A stretch of 64,000 nucleotides of DNA from Sporichthya polymorpha DSM 43042 (GTDB taxonomy: Bacteria > Actinomycetota > Actinomycetes > Sporichthyales > Sporichthyaceae): contig NZ_KB913029.1 in NCBI RefSeq assembly GCF_000384115.1, forward strand, positions 3,013,057 to 3,077,056, given 5' to 3'. Within the stretch, counting starts at the first letter, position 1; each line of letters opens with the position of its first letter. The notes below the pieces were generated by a model. That model did not search any database. It was not told the DNA's origin and saw nothing but the letters and a program-made list of their open reading frames with translations. Position numbers and translations under genes: made by a program. Shown here one piece after another: positions 50,339 to 59,568 of the stretch.

Positions 50339-51189
50339 ACGCCCCGCGGGTCGACCCGGCGAACGCCGAGTCGCTGCGCAGCTGGGACGGGACCGACGGC
50401 GACTACTGGGCCACCAACGCCGACGCGTTCGACGCCACGCTCGCGGCGTACATGGAGCCGTTCTTCGACGCCGCCGACCTGCGGCCCGCCGAGCGGGTGC
50501 TCGACATCGGCTGCGGGTGCGGCCGGGCGACGATCGACGCCGCGCGCCGCACCTCGCCCGGGCGGGCGATGGGGGTGGACCTCTCGGCGGCGATGCTCGA
50601 CGTCGCGCGGCACCGCGCGCAGGCCGAACAGGTCGCGAACATCGAGTTCGTCCAGGCCGACGCGCAGGTCTACCACTTCGAACCGGGCGGGTTCGACGTC
50701 GTCCTGAGCCGGTTCGGGGTGATGTTCTTCGCCGATCCGCCCGCGGCCTTCGCCAACATCGCCCGGGCGCTGCGCCCGGGCGGCCGGGTGCTGTTCGCGG
50801 TCTGGCAGGCCCCGGCGCAGAACACCTGGATGCAGGTTCTCCGGGAGTCCCTGGCGATGGGACGAGACCTCCCGGCGCCTCCGCCGGACGCGCCGGGCCC
50901 GACCTCGCTGGCCGACCCCGACCGGGTCCGGCACCTGCTCACCGGGGCGGGTCTGCACAAGGTGAAGCTCACCGGCGTGCGGCAGCCGGCGTGCTTCGGC
51001 ACCGATCTGGACTCGGCGTACGAGTTCGTCTCCGGGCAGCCGTGCGTCCGGTTCCTCCTGAAGGACCTGGACGACGCCGCCCGGACGGAAGGCCTCGCCG
51101 CGCTGCGCGCCACGATCGCCGAGCACCTCACCCCGGACGGGCTGCTGCTGGACTCCGCGGCCTGGTTCGTCACGGCGGTGCGGCACTGA
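50335..51189 (+). CDS. Class I SAM-dependent methyltransferase
   Basis: 284 residues of the Methyltransf_11/25 type. SAM motif I RVLDIGCGCGRATIDAA, motif II acid in AMGVDLSAAMLDVA, FVQADAQVYHF, and motif post-II DVVLSRFGVMFF. The C-terminal part has a lid region with no known substrate signature. The GTG start lies in the stop of the homogentisate dioxygenase-like gene, so the two are translated together and may act on the same aromatic substrate. Confidence 0.9.
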   Translation: MNAPRVDPANAESLRSWDGTDGDYWATNADAFDATLAAYMEPFFDAADLRPAERVLDIGCGCGRATIDAARRTSPGRAMGVDLSAAMLDVARHRAQAEQVANIEFVQADAQVYHFEPGGFDVVLSRFGVMFFADPPAAFANIARALRPGGRVLFAVWQAPAQNTWMQVLRESLAMGRDLPAPPPDAPGPTSLADPDRVRHLLTGAGLHKVKLTGVRQPACFGTDLDSAYEFVSGQPCVRFLLKDLDDAARTEGLAALRATIAEHLTPDGLLLDSAAWFVTAVRH

Positions 51190-51226
51190 GGCCCGATCGG
51201 GGCGTTCGCGCAGTAGGTTCTGCTCC

Positions 51227-51844
51227 ATGGGATACCCGCAGCGGCTTCTGCTGGACGGCGAGGAGATCGTCCTCGACCTGCGTCCGCACTGGTGGTTCTT
51301 GTCCAAGCACATCGCGGTCGGCGTGCCCGTGGTCGCGTTCGGGGTCTTCGCCCTGACGCTGGACGGCGACACCGGCACGGTCGTCGGGTGGCTCGCCGCG
51401 GCGCTGTTCGTGGTCTGGCTGCTGTGGTTCGCCGCGCGCCTGCTGCAGTGGCTGAGCACCCACTTCGTCCTCACCTCCGAGCGGCTGATCTACCGCAAGG
51501 GTCTGGTCGCCAAGCACGGCCGGGACGTCCCGCTGAACCGGGTGAACAACATCGACATGAGCCAGACGGTGTTCGAGCGGATCCTGCGCTCGGGCGATCT
51601 GCTCATCGAGTCCGCGGGTGAGAGCGGGCAGCAGCGGTTCACCGACATCAAGCGCCCCGAGTACGTGCAGCGGGAGATCAACCGCGCCGTCGAGGCCAAC
51701 GATGTCCGCGAGCGCAGCGGCGGCATACCGGCCGCGCCCTCGGTGCCCACTCAGATCGCCGAGCTCGCCGCCCTGCGCGACCGGGGTTTGATCTCCGACG
51801 CCGAGTTCCAGGCGAAGAAGGCCGAGCTGCTCAACCGGATGTGA
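51227..51844 (+). CDS. PH-domain membrane protein with C-terminal SHOCT
   Basis: 205 residues. Two membrane helices (HIAVGVPVVAFGVFAL, VVGWLAAALFVVWLLWF) are followed by a bacterial PH (bPH2, YdbS/YdbT-like) domain with FVLTSERLIYRKGLVAKHGRDVPL, and a C-terminal SHOCT helix pair (IAELAALRDRGLISDAEFQAKKAELL). TAGGTT at 51214-51219 lies 7 bases before the ATG with no Shine-Dalgarno, so probably leaderless. It is paralogous to the protein at 63047. Confidence 0.88.
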   Translation: MGYPQRLLLDGEEIVLDLRPHWWFLSKHIAVGVPVVAFGVFALTLDGDTGTVVGWLAAALFVVWLLWFAARLLQWLSTHFVLTSERLIYRKGLVAKHGRDVPLNRVNNIDMSQTVFERILRSGDLLIESAGESGQQRFTDIKRPEYVQREINRAVEANDVRERSGGIPAAPSVPTQIAELAALRDRGLISDAEFQAKKAELLNRM

Positions 51845-51859
51845 CGCTCACTCAGCCGG

Positions 51860-53938
51860 TCACTGAGCGGGCGTCGGCGTCGCGACCCGGACGGCGGGGA
51901 GCGGAACCCCGGCCGACTTGAGCGCGGCCCCGAGGACCGGGGCGAGCTCCTTGACGAACGTCGCCGTCAGGTGGGAGCCCTGCCGGTAGACGAGCACGTC
52001 GCCGATGACCGGCGGGCAGATCGGCGCCGGGCAGATGTCGGCGACGAGGTCGAGAAACGCCGGGTTCGCCCGCGGCTGGGCCACGGCCTCGCGCAGCAGG
52101 GGAGCGGCGCTGTCGGCCACGGCGGGGTCGCGCTCGAACTCGCACTTCGACCAGTCCGAACGGTTCTCGGCGACGCACTGCCAGACCGTGAACGGCGGGG
52201 AGGGCGTGTCCGCGAGGACGAGAACGCGGATGCCGGCGGCCTCCAGCCGGGCCCAGGTCGCGTCGAGCCCGTCGCGCATCGCCGTGCGGCGCGCCTCGGG
52301 CGTCGGGCCGGCCGCGGTGGGGATCCGCTGTGAGGTCAGGACGAAGTCGGGCTTCGCCGGGCCGGTGAGCTCGGTGAGGACGTTGCCGACCCACTCGCGG
52401 CAGCTCGTGTAGAGCCCGTCGTTGCCGTTGGTGTCGACGTCGGCGGGGGCGCAGGCGGACTTCGTGTAGGTCACCACGCGCAGGTCGTTGCGGGGCAGCA
52501 GCGCCTGCAGTGCCGGCACCCACTGGGCGATCTTCGAGTCGCCGAACACCGCGATCGTCGTCGCCGCGTCCGGCGGCCCGTACTCGCAGGTGACGACCTC
52601 GGCCGAGACCTGGTTCTGCTGGCAACCCTTGGCGTACAGGTCCGGGACGTCCCGTTCCGCGCGTACCGGGTTCGGGCGGATGTTGCCGCCGGTGCCCCCG
52701 ACGACCGCCGCGAGCGCGAGCCCCCCGACCGCCGCCGCGACGGTGACGTTCAGGCCGACGCCGAGCGCGAGCTTCGGGCGGGCCGACAGGACGCGGCTGT
52801 GCCGGACCGGGTTCTCCACCAGCTTGTGGGTGATCCACGCCGGCACGGCGCTGATCGCGACGACCACCAGGCCCTGCTTGGTGGAGATGCCGTCGTAGTG
52901 GTCGTCGGCGAGGACCAGCAGCGGCCAGTGCCACAGGTACAGCGAGTAGGAGAGGCCGCCGATCCAGCACATCGGCTTGGTGCCGAGCACGACGGCGGGT
53001 CCGAACCGGCCCGCGGCGGGGCCGGCGGCGATGACCGCCGCGGTGCCGAGGACCGGCAGCGCCGCGCGCCAGCCCGGCCACGGCATGGTCTCCTCGACGA
53101 CGAAACCGGCCGCCACGATCGCGGCGAGGCCGCCCCAGCCGAGTACGAGCGCCACCAGGCGCGGGATGCGCGGCAGCACTCCGACCGCGACGGCGACCAG
53201 GCCGCCGACCGCGAGCTCCCACATCCGGGTCGGGGTCACGAAGAAGGCGCGGGCGGGGTTCGCGTCGGTCTCCGAGAGCGAGTACCAGAACGAGAGGACC
53301 GCGATGCCGATCAGGCCGAACGTCAGCAGCCGGCGGCCGTGGCCGAAGCGGCGCGCGAGCAGCGCGACGACGACCAGCAGCACCGGCCAGACGATGTAGA
53401 ACTGCTCCTCGACCGCGAGCGACCAGAAGTGCTGGACGGGGGAGGGCGCGACGTCCTCGGCGAGGTAGTCGACGGACCGGTCCGCCAGCCGCCAGTTCAC
53501 GAAGTAGAACGCGGCGGCCAGGATGTCGCCGCCGGTCGAGTCCCAGCGGTACTCGGGCAGGACCAGCCGCGCCCCGATCGCGGTGACGACCAGCACGATG
53601 CACGCCGCCGGCAACAGGCGCTTGGCGCGGCGCGCGTAGAACTCGACGAGCGAGACCGTGCCGCGCCGGTCGAACTCCGCGAGCAGCAGGCTCGTGATGA
53701 GGAAGCCGGAGATGACGAAGAAGACGTCGACGCCGACGAAGCCGCCGGACAGCTCGGACAGTCCCGCGTGGTAGATCAGGACCAGGCCGACCGCGATCGC
53801 GCGCAACCCCTCGACGTCCGCCCGGAAGCGGGAGCCACCGTGCGGCCGGTCCGCCGTCGCCGGCAGTTCGTTCTCGGGTGTCTTCCTCCGCCCCGCCTTC
53901 TGTGCTCGGTGCCGCGGACCCGCGACCTCGTCCGTCAC
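51860..53938 (-). CDS. Acyltransferase 3 / SGNH fusion (OafA/YrhL-like)
   Basis: 692 residues. The N-terminal membrane acyltransferase-3 domain begins FRADVEGLRAIAVGLVLIYH and has GGFVGVDVFFVISGFLIT, the conserved HFWSLAVEEQFYIVWP and about ten helices. A C-terminal extracytoplasmic SGNH domain follows (nucleophile motif VFGDSKIAQW, with Lys where His is usual; block V region YRQGSHLTATF, with no Asp three residues before the His). Such fusions O-acetylate cell-wall or surface polysaccharides. The next gene (53935) overlaps its start. It lies beside two glycosyltransferase genes, suggesting modification of a surface glycan. Confidence 0.93.
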   Translation of the reverse strand: MTDEVAGPRHRAQKAGRRKTPENELPATADRPHGGSRFRADVEGLRAIAVGLVLIYHAGLSELSGGFVGVDVFFVISGFLITSLLLAEFDRRGTVSLVEFYARRAKRLLPAACIVLVVTAIGARLVLPEYRWDSTGGDILAAAFYFVNWRLADRSVDYLAEDVAPSPVQHFWSLAVEEQFYIVWPVLLVVVALLARRFGHGRRLLTFGLIGIAVLSFWYSLSETDANPARAFFVTPTRMWELAVGGLVAVAVGVLPRIPRLVALVLGWGGLAAIVAAGFVVEETMPWPGWRAALPVLGTAAVIAAGPAAGRFGPAVVLGTKPMCWIGGLSYSLYLWHWPLLVLADDHYDGISTKQGLVVVAISAVPAWITHKLVENPVRHSRVLSARPKLALGVGLNVTVAAAVGGLALAAVVGGTGGNIRPNPVRAERDVPDLYAKGCQQNQVSAEVVTCEYGPPDAATTIAVFGDSKIAQWVPALQALLPRNDLRVVTYTKSACAPADVDTNGNDGLYTSCREWVGNVLTELTGPAKPDFVLTSQRIPTAAGPTPEARRTAMRDGLDATWARLEAAGIRVLVLADTPSPPFTVWQCVAENRSDWSKCEFERDPAVADSAAPLLREAVAQPRANPAFLDLVADICPAPICPPVIGDVLVYRQGSHLTATFVKELAPVLGAALKSAGVPLPAVRVATPTPAQ

Positions 53939-54333
53939 GCGCGGGCCGCTTCTTCCGACTCCTCGGTCCGCGCCGCGGCGCCCGGGCGGCCGGCGACCAG
54001 CTCGGCGTAGCGGTCGAGCGACTCCAGTCGTGAGGTCTCGACGGCGGCGAGGACCCGGCGCAGGGTGTGCTCCATCCGCACGGCGGGGTCGGGCTCGGCG
54101 TCCTTGAGGCGCTGCACCCGCTCCAGCTGGGCGAGACGGAAGCGGGCGTCGACGACCAGCAGGACGGCGAGCCAGGCCAGCACCGTCAGCCCGAGGACCG
54201 ACCAGCGGAGGCTCTCGGCCACGGCGGCGGCCCCGGTCAGGCCGGCCACCACCGTGGCCACGGCCATCACGGGCACCTGAGCCCGCGGACCGCCCACGGC
54301 CCGGCCCAGGTCCATCACCTTGGCGCGCATCAA
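53935..54333 (-). CDS. Small membrane protein upstream of the acyltransferase
   Basis: 132 residues: two hydrophobic helices (VPVMAVATVVAGLTGAAAVA and SVLGLTVLAWLAVLLVV) followed by a cytoplasmic helical, probably coiled-coil tail rich in Arg, Glu and Ala. The stop overlaps the acyltransferase start by four bases. First gene of the minus-strand pair. Unknown family; perhaps a scaffold or length regulator of the surface polymer. Confidence 0.7.
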   Translation of the reverse strand: MMRAKVMDLGRAVGGPRAQVPVMAVATVVAGLTGAAAVAESLRWSVLGLTVLAWLAVLLVVDARFRLAQLERVQRLKDAEPDPAVRMEHTLRRVLAAVETSRLESLDRYAELVAGRPGAAARTEESEEAARA

Positions 54334-54407
54334 GAACCCCTCACCCCTGCTGCGAAGATACTGTCGGAATCATTGCCCAAGAACGATCATTGTCGACCGT
54401 TCCACTG

Positions 54408-54427
54408 CGGTACCGCACCCGGTACCG
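54408..54427. repeat. Twin CGGTACCG palindromes in a divergent promoter region
   Basis: Two copies of the 8-bp palindrome CGGTACCG (54408-54415 and 54420-54427), centres 12 bases apart, lie in the 165-base gap between the acyltransferase-operon start and the glycosyltransferase. They could be a regulator site. Confidence 0.4.
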
Positions 54428-54498
54428 GACCGTTGCCGGAGTCGCCCGCTTTGTCCTCCCCGCCACTGGTCGATCGAGGGCAGCCGCCGCCTGCACAG

Positions 54499-57057
54499 AT
54501 GCGCGTCCAGCCCCGGCGATTCGTCCCGGATTGGGGACCGGAGGGCGAGCAGCTGGCCGGCGACTACGTCGACCTCGGCAACCGGGTCAGCAATGTCGCG
54601 ATGGAGCGCGGGGCGCTGTACGCGAAGAGCTTCGCCGCCCGCCACCTGCTGCTGCGCAACGCCGCCGGTCCCGGGCTGACCTACACCGAGCTGATCGAGC
54701 ACCTGCGCGCGCACGACGTCGACGACCGCCGGCTGGGGACGGGCCTGCCGAAGCTGGCCGAGCGCCCGACGATCCAGCTGGCGCGGGTGATCGGGCTGCA
54801 GGGCCTCGAGGAGGAGGACGAGGCGCTCGCCGCGCGTCTGCTCACCGTCGTCAGCCGCCAGCACCGGGTGGAGAACTGGCACGAGGACCACCGCAAGACG
54901 TACGCGCACTTCCTCTACGCCGCCGGCTTCCACGCCGAACTCGCGCACCTGCTGCCACGCCTGAACCTGCCGCCCCGCGTGCTGTTCCCGATCCAGGCCG
55001 ACCTCGCGAACCCGTACGCCTCCACGGTGGCGAAGGGCGAGGCGGAGTGGCTCGCGGCGATCGCGAGAATCTTCGACGGCACCGGGCTGGAGACCATCAC
55101 GTTCGCCCCGGAGGGCGACACGGTGTTCGACCGGATGCGGTGCGCGGGCGTCACCGACGAGGTCGACGGCCCGCTGATCAGCGTCATGATGAGCAGCTGG
55201 CGGCCCGACTCGGCGCTGATCACCTCGGCGCGGTCGGTGCTGGAGCAGACCTGGCGCAACGTGGAGCTGCTCGTCATCGACGACGCCTCGCCGCCGGAGT
55301 TCGACGCGGTCCTCGAGCAGGTCGCGGCGCTGGACCCGGAGCGGGTGCGCGTCGTGAAGCAGCCCGTCAACGGCGGGACGTACCTGGCCCGGAACACGGC
55401 GCTCGACCTCGCCCGCGGGGAGTTCATCTCCGGTCAGGACGCCGACGACTGGTCGCACCCCCGCCGGCTGGAGATCCAGGTCCGGCCGCTGCTGAAGAAC
55501 CGGTCGGTCCGGGCGACCCGGGGCCGGTCCCTGCGGGTCAGTGACGACTTCGTCTTCAACCAGCCCGGCTACGACCCGATCCTGTTCATCGCGCCGTTTC
55601 TGATGACCCGTCGGGAGGACGTGCGCCAGTTCTGCGGGTACTACGACCATGCGCGCAAGGCCGCGGACAACGAGTTCCTCAAGCGGCTCGTGCTCGGCGC
55701 CCCGGACGGCCTCGTCGACGTCGACTACCCGCTGGCCTGCCAGCGCGTGGGTCACGGCTCGCTGTCGCGCTCGGAGTTCTCCGCCGGCTGGCAGCACGCG
55801 GCGCGCACGACGTACCAGGCGTCCTACAACCACTGGCACGCCGAGCTCCTGCGCACCGGCGCGGACCGTCGGCTGCCGAAGGAGCAGACGAAGCGGCCGT
55901 TCCCCGCCCCGCTGCGGTTCGTCACCGGCATCCCGGGCGCGACGCTGCCGCCGAACCGCTACGACGTCGTGGTCGCGGGGGACTGGGTGACGCCGGACTC
56001 CACGCCGCGGATCCTGCTCGACCAGCTGCGCAGCCTGCGCGGGCGCGGACTGCGGCTCGGGGTGCTGCCGCTCGACACGATGTTCCCGCCGAGCCCGAAG
56101 CGCCTGCCGTTCGCCACCGACCTGCTCGACCTGATCGACCGCGGCGAAGCGGACTTCGTGCTCGCCGACCAGGGCGCGCAGGTCGGGCTGCTGCTCGTGC
56201 ACGGCGCGCCCGTCCTGCAGTTCCCGTCGACGGCGCCGACCGACATCGGCGTCGCCCGCGTCGCGGTGCTCGCCGATCGGCCACCGGTCAGTGAGGGCCG
56301 GCGGGTCTACACGGTGCCGATCACCGAGCGGTCGGTCAGCGACCTGTTCGGGGTGGACCCGGTCTGGGTGCCGCAGGGTCCGGCGGTCCGCGCCGAACTC
56401 GCCGCTCTGGTGGATCCCGCCCGGCTCTGGGACGTCGACGTCCCCCCGGTCGTCGACGTCGACTCCTGGGTTGTCGCCCGCAGCCCGCTGCGCGACCGCC
56501 GGCCGGTGATCGGCGCGATGATCCGCGACACCGTCGGGACCTGGCGCACCCGAGCGGCCGACCTGCGGGCGACCTATCCGGCGCCCGCGTCGGGCGTCGA
56601 GGTCGACGTCCGGCTCCGGCGGGTGATCGTCACCTCGACCGGTCTGCTCACCCACGACGGCCTGCCGCAGGAGTGGATGTCCTTCTCCGAGGACGACATC
56701 GCGGTCCGGCCGTTCCTCGCCGCGCTCGACTTCTACGTCCCGCCGGCGAACGAGGACGTGACGCTCGAGACCGAGCGGGGGATCCGCGAGGCGATGGCCA
56801 CCGGTGCGGTCGCCGTCCTGCCCGAGCAGTTCCGGCCCGCGTTCGGCGACGCCGCCTGCTACGCCGCCGCGGGGGCGGCCGGCGACGTCGTGGCCGAGTT
56901 GTGGGCGAATCCGGGGCGGTACGACGCGCAGTCCACCCGCGGCGTCGCCTTCGTCCGGGAGCAGTTCGGAGCGCCGGCGTTCGCCGACGTGGTCGACGGC
57001 TTGCGCGGGGCTCAGGCTCTGGCGGGCGCCAGGAGCGCCCGGACCGCCGCGACGTAG
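54499..57057 (+). CDS. Large two-domain glycosyltransferase (GT2 plus GT-B-like), paralogue A
   Basis: 852 residues. Residues 1-220 are an all-helical region of unknown function. A GT2 (GT-A fold) domain at about 225-470 starts LISVMMSSWRPDSALITSAR and has LLVIDDASPPEFD, a DADD metal motif (314-317) in ISGQDADDWSHP, and DHARKAADNEFLKRL. The last 380 residues look like a GT-B type domain with glycine-rich turns and end FVREQFGAPAFADVV. It is colinear with the gene at 57012 (same order, many identical motifs). The ATG at 54499 fits the family start; no strong ribosome-binding site. Probably builds a surface polysaccharide. Confidence 0.88.
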   Translation: MRVQPRRFVPDWGPEGEQLAGDYVDLGNRVSNVAMERGALYAKSFAARHLLLRNAAGPGLTYTELIEHLRAHDVDDRRLGTGLPKLAERPTIQLARVIGLQGLEEEDEALAARLLTVVSRQHRVENWHEDHRKTYAHFLYAAGFHAELAHLLPRLNLPPRVLFPIQADLANPYASTVAKGEAEWLAAIARIFDGTGLETITFAPEGDTVFDRMRCAGVTDEVDGPLISVMMSSWRPDSALITSARSVLEQTWRNVELLVIDDASPPEFDAVLEQVAALDPERVRVVKQPVNGGTYLARNTALDLARGEFISGQDADDWSHPRRLEIQVRPLLKNRSVRATRGRSLRVSDDFVFNQPGYDPILFIAPFLMTRREDVRQFCGYYDHARKAADNEFLKRLVLGAPDGLVDVDYPLACQRVGHGSLSRSEFSAGWQHAARTTYQASYNHWHAELLRTGADRRLPKEQTKRPFPAPLRFVTGIPGATLPPNRYDVVVAGDWVTPDSTPRILLDQLRSLRGRGLRLGVLPLDTMFPPSPKRLPFATDLLDLIDRGEADFVLADQGAQVGLLLVHGAPVLQFPSTAPTDIGVARVAVLADRPPVSEGRRVYTVPITERSVSDLFGVDPVWVPQGPAVRAELAALVDPARLWDVDVPPVVDVDSWVVARSPLRDRRPVIGAMIRDTVGTWRTRAADLRATYPAPASGVEVDVRLRRVIVTSTGLLTHDGLPQEWMSFSEDDIAVRPFLAALDFYVPPANEDVTLETERGIREAMATGAVAVLPEQFRPAFGDAACYAAAGAAGDVVAELWANPGRYDAQSTRGVAFVREQFGAPAFADVVDGLRGAQALAGARSARTAAT

Positions 57058-59531
57058 GCGGGCGGGCCGAACCGGTCCAGCAGGGCGACCTTCGCCTCGC
57101 CGACGCGGGCGGCCAACGCCATGGGGTCGGCGGCCCACCGTCGGACGGTCGCCCGCACCTGGTCCGGCGTCGCGTACTCGGCGACCGGACCGAACGTCGG
57201 TTCGAGCTCGGGCGGGAGCACGGCCAGGCACCCGAGCGCGACGGCGTCCAGGACGCTGCGCGCCGTCTGCGCGGTCAGCGTCGGCACCGCGTGGACGTAG
57301 AAGTCGAGACCGCGCAGGAACGGCGCCGCCGCGATCTCGTCGCGGGTGAACACCACCCACCGCGGCGGGACCCGGCCGACGACCTTCGCGACGGCGTCGG
57401 TGTTCCCGCGGATGCGGACGTCGAACTCGTCGTCGGCCGGGTACGCGGCCAGCAGATCGGCGCGCTGCTCGGGCCAGGCGCCGGTCGGGTCCGGGTTCCA
57501 GCCCAGCACGGGGCGGAGGTTGCGCCGGGCCGGACGGGGCAGCACGGCCCGCGACGGGTCCACCGCCCAGCCGAGGTCGGAGGGTTCGAGCCGGTCGCCG
57601 TCGACGTGCGGAGCCAGGGCCGCCCGGACGCGCAGGTCGACCGGCGCCCAGGTCGGCGTCACGCCGAAGCGGTCCCGGATGGCCTGGACACACACCGGGA
57701 CGAGGTAGCGCAACCCGGCGGCCGGGTCGTGGGGCGGCTCGTCGGCGACGATCACCGCCCGGCCGACGTCGAGATCGGTCGGCACCGTGGGCAGGAACGG
57801 CAGCGCCGCGGTGCACCGGACCAGCAGCAGCTCCGCCGACAGGCCGGAGTCGAGCTGCACGAGGTCGAGGGCGCCGGCGGCGGCGAGGTCGAGGAGATCG
57901 GGCAGCGAGTCGCGCGGTGCCTCGGGCGCCGGTGCGACCGGCTCGGCGTGCGCGACGCCGACGCGCAGGCCGCCGGCGACCAGCGCGCGGGCCTCGTCGA
58001 GCAGCGCCGGCGACGGCCCGCCCCGGCTCTGCCACTCGCCGAGGATGACGACGTCGTACCGGTCCGGGGGTTCGGGCGCGTCCGGGACGCCCCGGCAGAA
58101 CGCGGCCGGGGCCGGGAACGGCCGGGTGGCCGGCTTCCGGGGCAGCCGCGGCGGCTCACCGGCGGCGAGGTGACGGTGCCAGTGTCCGTAGTGCAGGCGG
58201 TAGTCCCGGCGTGCCTCGGCCAGCCAGCCGACGGTGAACTCCCCGGCCGAGAGCGTGCTGGCCCCGACGCGGACGAACGAGAGCGGGGCGTCGAGGTCGA
58301 GCACCGAGTCGGGCCGGCCGTGGGTCAGCCGCATCAGGTACTCGGTGTCCGCGGCCTTGCGCACGCGGTCGAAGTAGCCGGCGGTGGCGAGTGCCTCCGT
58401 TCGCCCGAACATCAGCGAGGACCCCGCCGCCGACCGCGGCTCCTGACCGGGCCGGGTGAACCCGACGTGCGGCGAGACGCGGAAGCACTGGGTGCGGGTG
58501 CCGCGCAGGCTCGCGTCGCCGAGCAGCGGCGCGATCTGCCACTCGATGCGCCGCGGGTGCGACCAGTCGTCGTCGTCCTGGCCGGTGACGTAGTCGCCCC
58601 GGGCCTCGTCGAGCCCGGCGTTGCGGGCGACGTAGGTGCCGCCGTTGGCCGGCAGCCGGATCACGCGCACCCGCGGGTCGAGCCCGGCGCACTCCTCCAG
58701 CACCGGATCGAACTCCGCCGGGGACGCGTCGTCGACGACGAGCAGCTCGAGGTCGGCCCAGGTCTGCTGCAGGATCGACCGCGCCGAGGAGAGCAGCGCC
58801 GGGCCGGGGCGGTAGCAGGTCAGGAGAACGCTCACCAGGGGGCCGGAGACGGTGCCGGCGGGAACGTCGGAGGTCAGCCGGTCGAAGCGGGTCGTCGCGT
58901 CGCCCACCAGGCGTACCGGCTCCAGGCGGGCCGCCGCGAAGATCTCCCGCACGGTCGCGTGCCAGGCGGCGTCGTCCCCGGTGCGGGAGATCGCGGGGTT
59001 GCGCAGGTCGGCGGTCAGCGCGAGCCGCTGCGCCGGCGTGAGCGCCCGGAAGTCCTTGAGCGCCCGGCGCAGGGTGTCGTGGGCTCCGGCCGCGAAGAGC
59101 TGCTGGGCGGCGAAGTTCTGGTGCTCGGGCGCGATCGCGTCCGCGCCCGACTGCTCCCACAGCGCGCCGAGGAGCCGCGCCGACATCAGCGCGTCGTCCG
59201 GTTCGAGGTGCTGCAGCCCGATCACGCGGGCGAGGGCGTAGGTCCACTTCGGGACCAGGCGGGGGAGCCCGTCGGCCAGGTCGCGGGACCCCAGCGCTGC
59301 GCGGCGCAGGTGCCCGACGAGAACGTCGTAGCTCAGCTTCCCCCGCGTCGCCCGCCCGGCGAACAGGTGCCGCATCTCGTAGCTGCGGATGCGCAGCGCC
59401 TGGCGCTCCAGCGTCGTCGGCCCGAGTGCGTCGAGGCGCCGGACGACGTCGGCGAGGAAGCGCTCACCGTCCGGCCCCCACTCGGCCGGGCTGCGGCGCG
59501 CCGGCCGCCGCGCGCGCCCGACGTCCCCCAT
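57012..59531 (-). CDS. Large two-domain glycosyltransferase (GT2 plus GT-B-like), paralogue B
   Basis: 839 residues with the same plan as the gene at 54499. N-terminal helical region to about 228, GT2 domain (VSVLLTCYRPGPALLSSARS, LLVVDDASPAEFDPVLE, metal motif DDDD at 319-322, DRVRKAADTEYLMRLT), and a C-terminal GT-B-like half ending VALLDRFGPPAYVAAVRALL. Shared strings with paralogue A include ARVIGLQ, NGGTY-ARN, DDWSHPRR and RPFPAP. No Shine-Dalgarno: TAGGCT (59539-59544 on the minus strand) lies 7 bases before the ATG, so likely leaderless. Its last 46 bases overlap the 3' end of paralogue A on the other strand. Confidence 0.9.
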   Translation of the reverse strand: MGDVGRARRPARRSPAEWGPDGERFLADVVRRLDALGPTTLERQALRIRSYEMRHLFAGRATRGKLSYDVLVGHLRRAALGSRDLADGLPRLVPKWTYALARVIGLQHLEPDDALMSARLLGALWEQSGADAIAPEHQNFAAQQLFAAGAHDTLRRALKDFRALTPAQRLALTADLRNPAISRTGDDAAWHATVREIFAAARLEPVRLVGDATTRFDRLTSDVPAGTVSGPLVSVLLTCYRPGPALLSSARSILQQTWADLELLVVDDASPAEFDPVLEECAGLDPRVRVIRLPANGGTYVARNAGLDEARGDYVTGQDDDDWSHPRRIEWQIAPLLGDASLRGTRTQCFRVSPHVGFTRPGQEPRSAAGSSLMFGRTEALATAGYFDRVRKAADTEYLMRLTHGRPDSVLDLDAPLSFVRVGASTLSAGEFTVGWLAEARRDYRLHYGHWHRHLAAGEPPRLPRKPATRPFPAPAAFCRGVPDAPEPPDRYDVVILGEWQSRGGPSPALLDEARALVAGGLRVGVAHAEPVAPAPEAPRDSLPDLLDLAAAGALDLVQLDSGLSAELLLVRCTAALPFLPTVPTDLDVGRAVIVADEPPHDPAAGLRYLVPVCVQAIRDRFGVTPTWAPVDLRVRAALAPHVDGDRLEPSDLGWAVDPSRAVLPRPARRNLRPVLGWNPDPTGAWPEQRADLLAAYPADDEFDVRIRGNTDAVAKVVGRVPPRWVVFTRDEIAAAPFLRGLDFYVHAVPTLTAQTARSVLDAVALGCLAVLPPELEPTFGPVAEYATPDQVRATVRRWAADPMALAARVGEAKVALLDRFGPPAYVAAVRALLAPARA

Positions 59532-59568
59532 GACGCGCAGCCTAAAGCGTCCGGATGACGACTGCGCG

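Noticed and set aside
54370-58035. A 1221-codon minus-strand frame and a 961-codon plus-strand frame (56673-59558)
   Set aside because: Both are antisense to the two glycosyltransferases and have the typical shadow composition of high-GC DNA.
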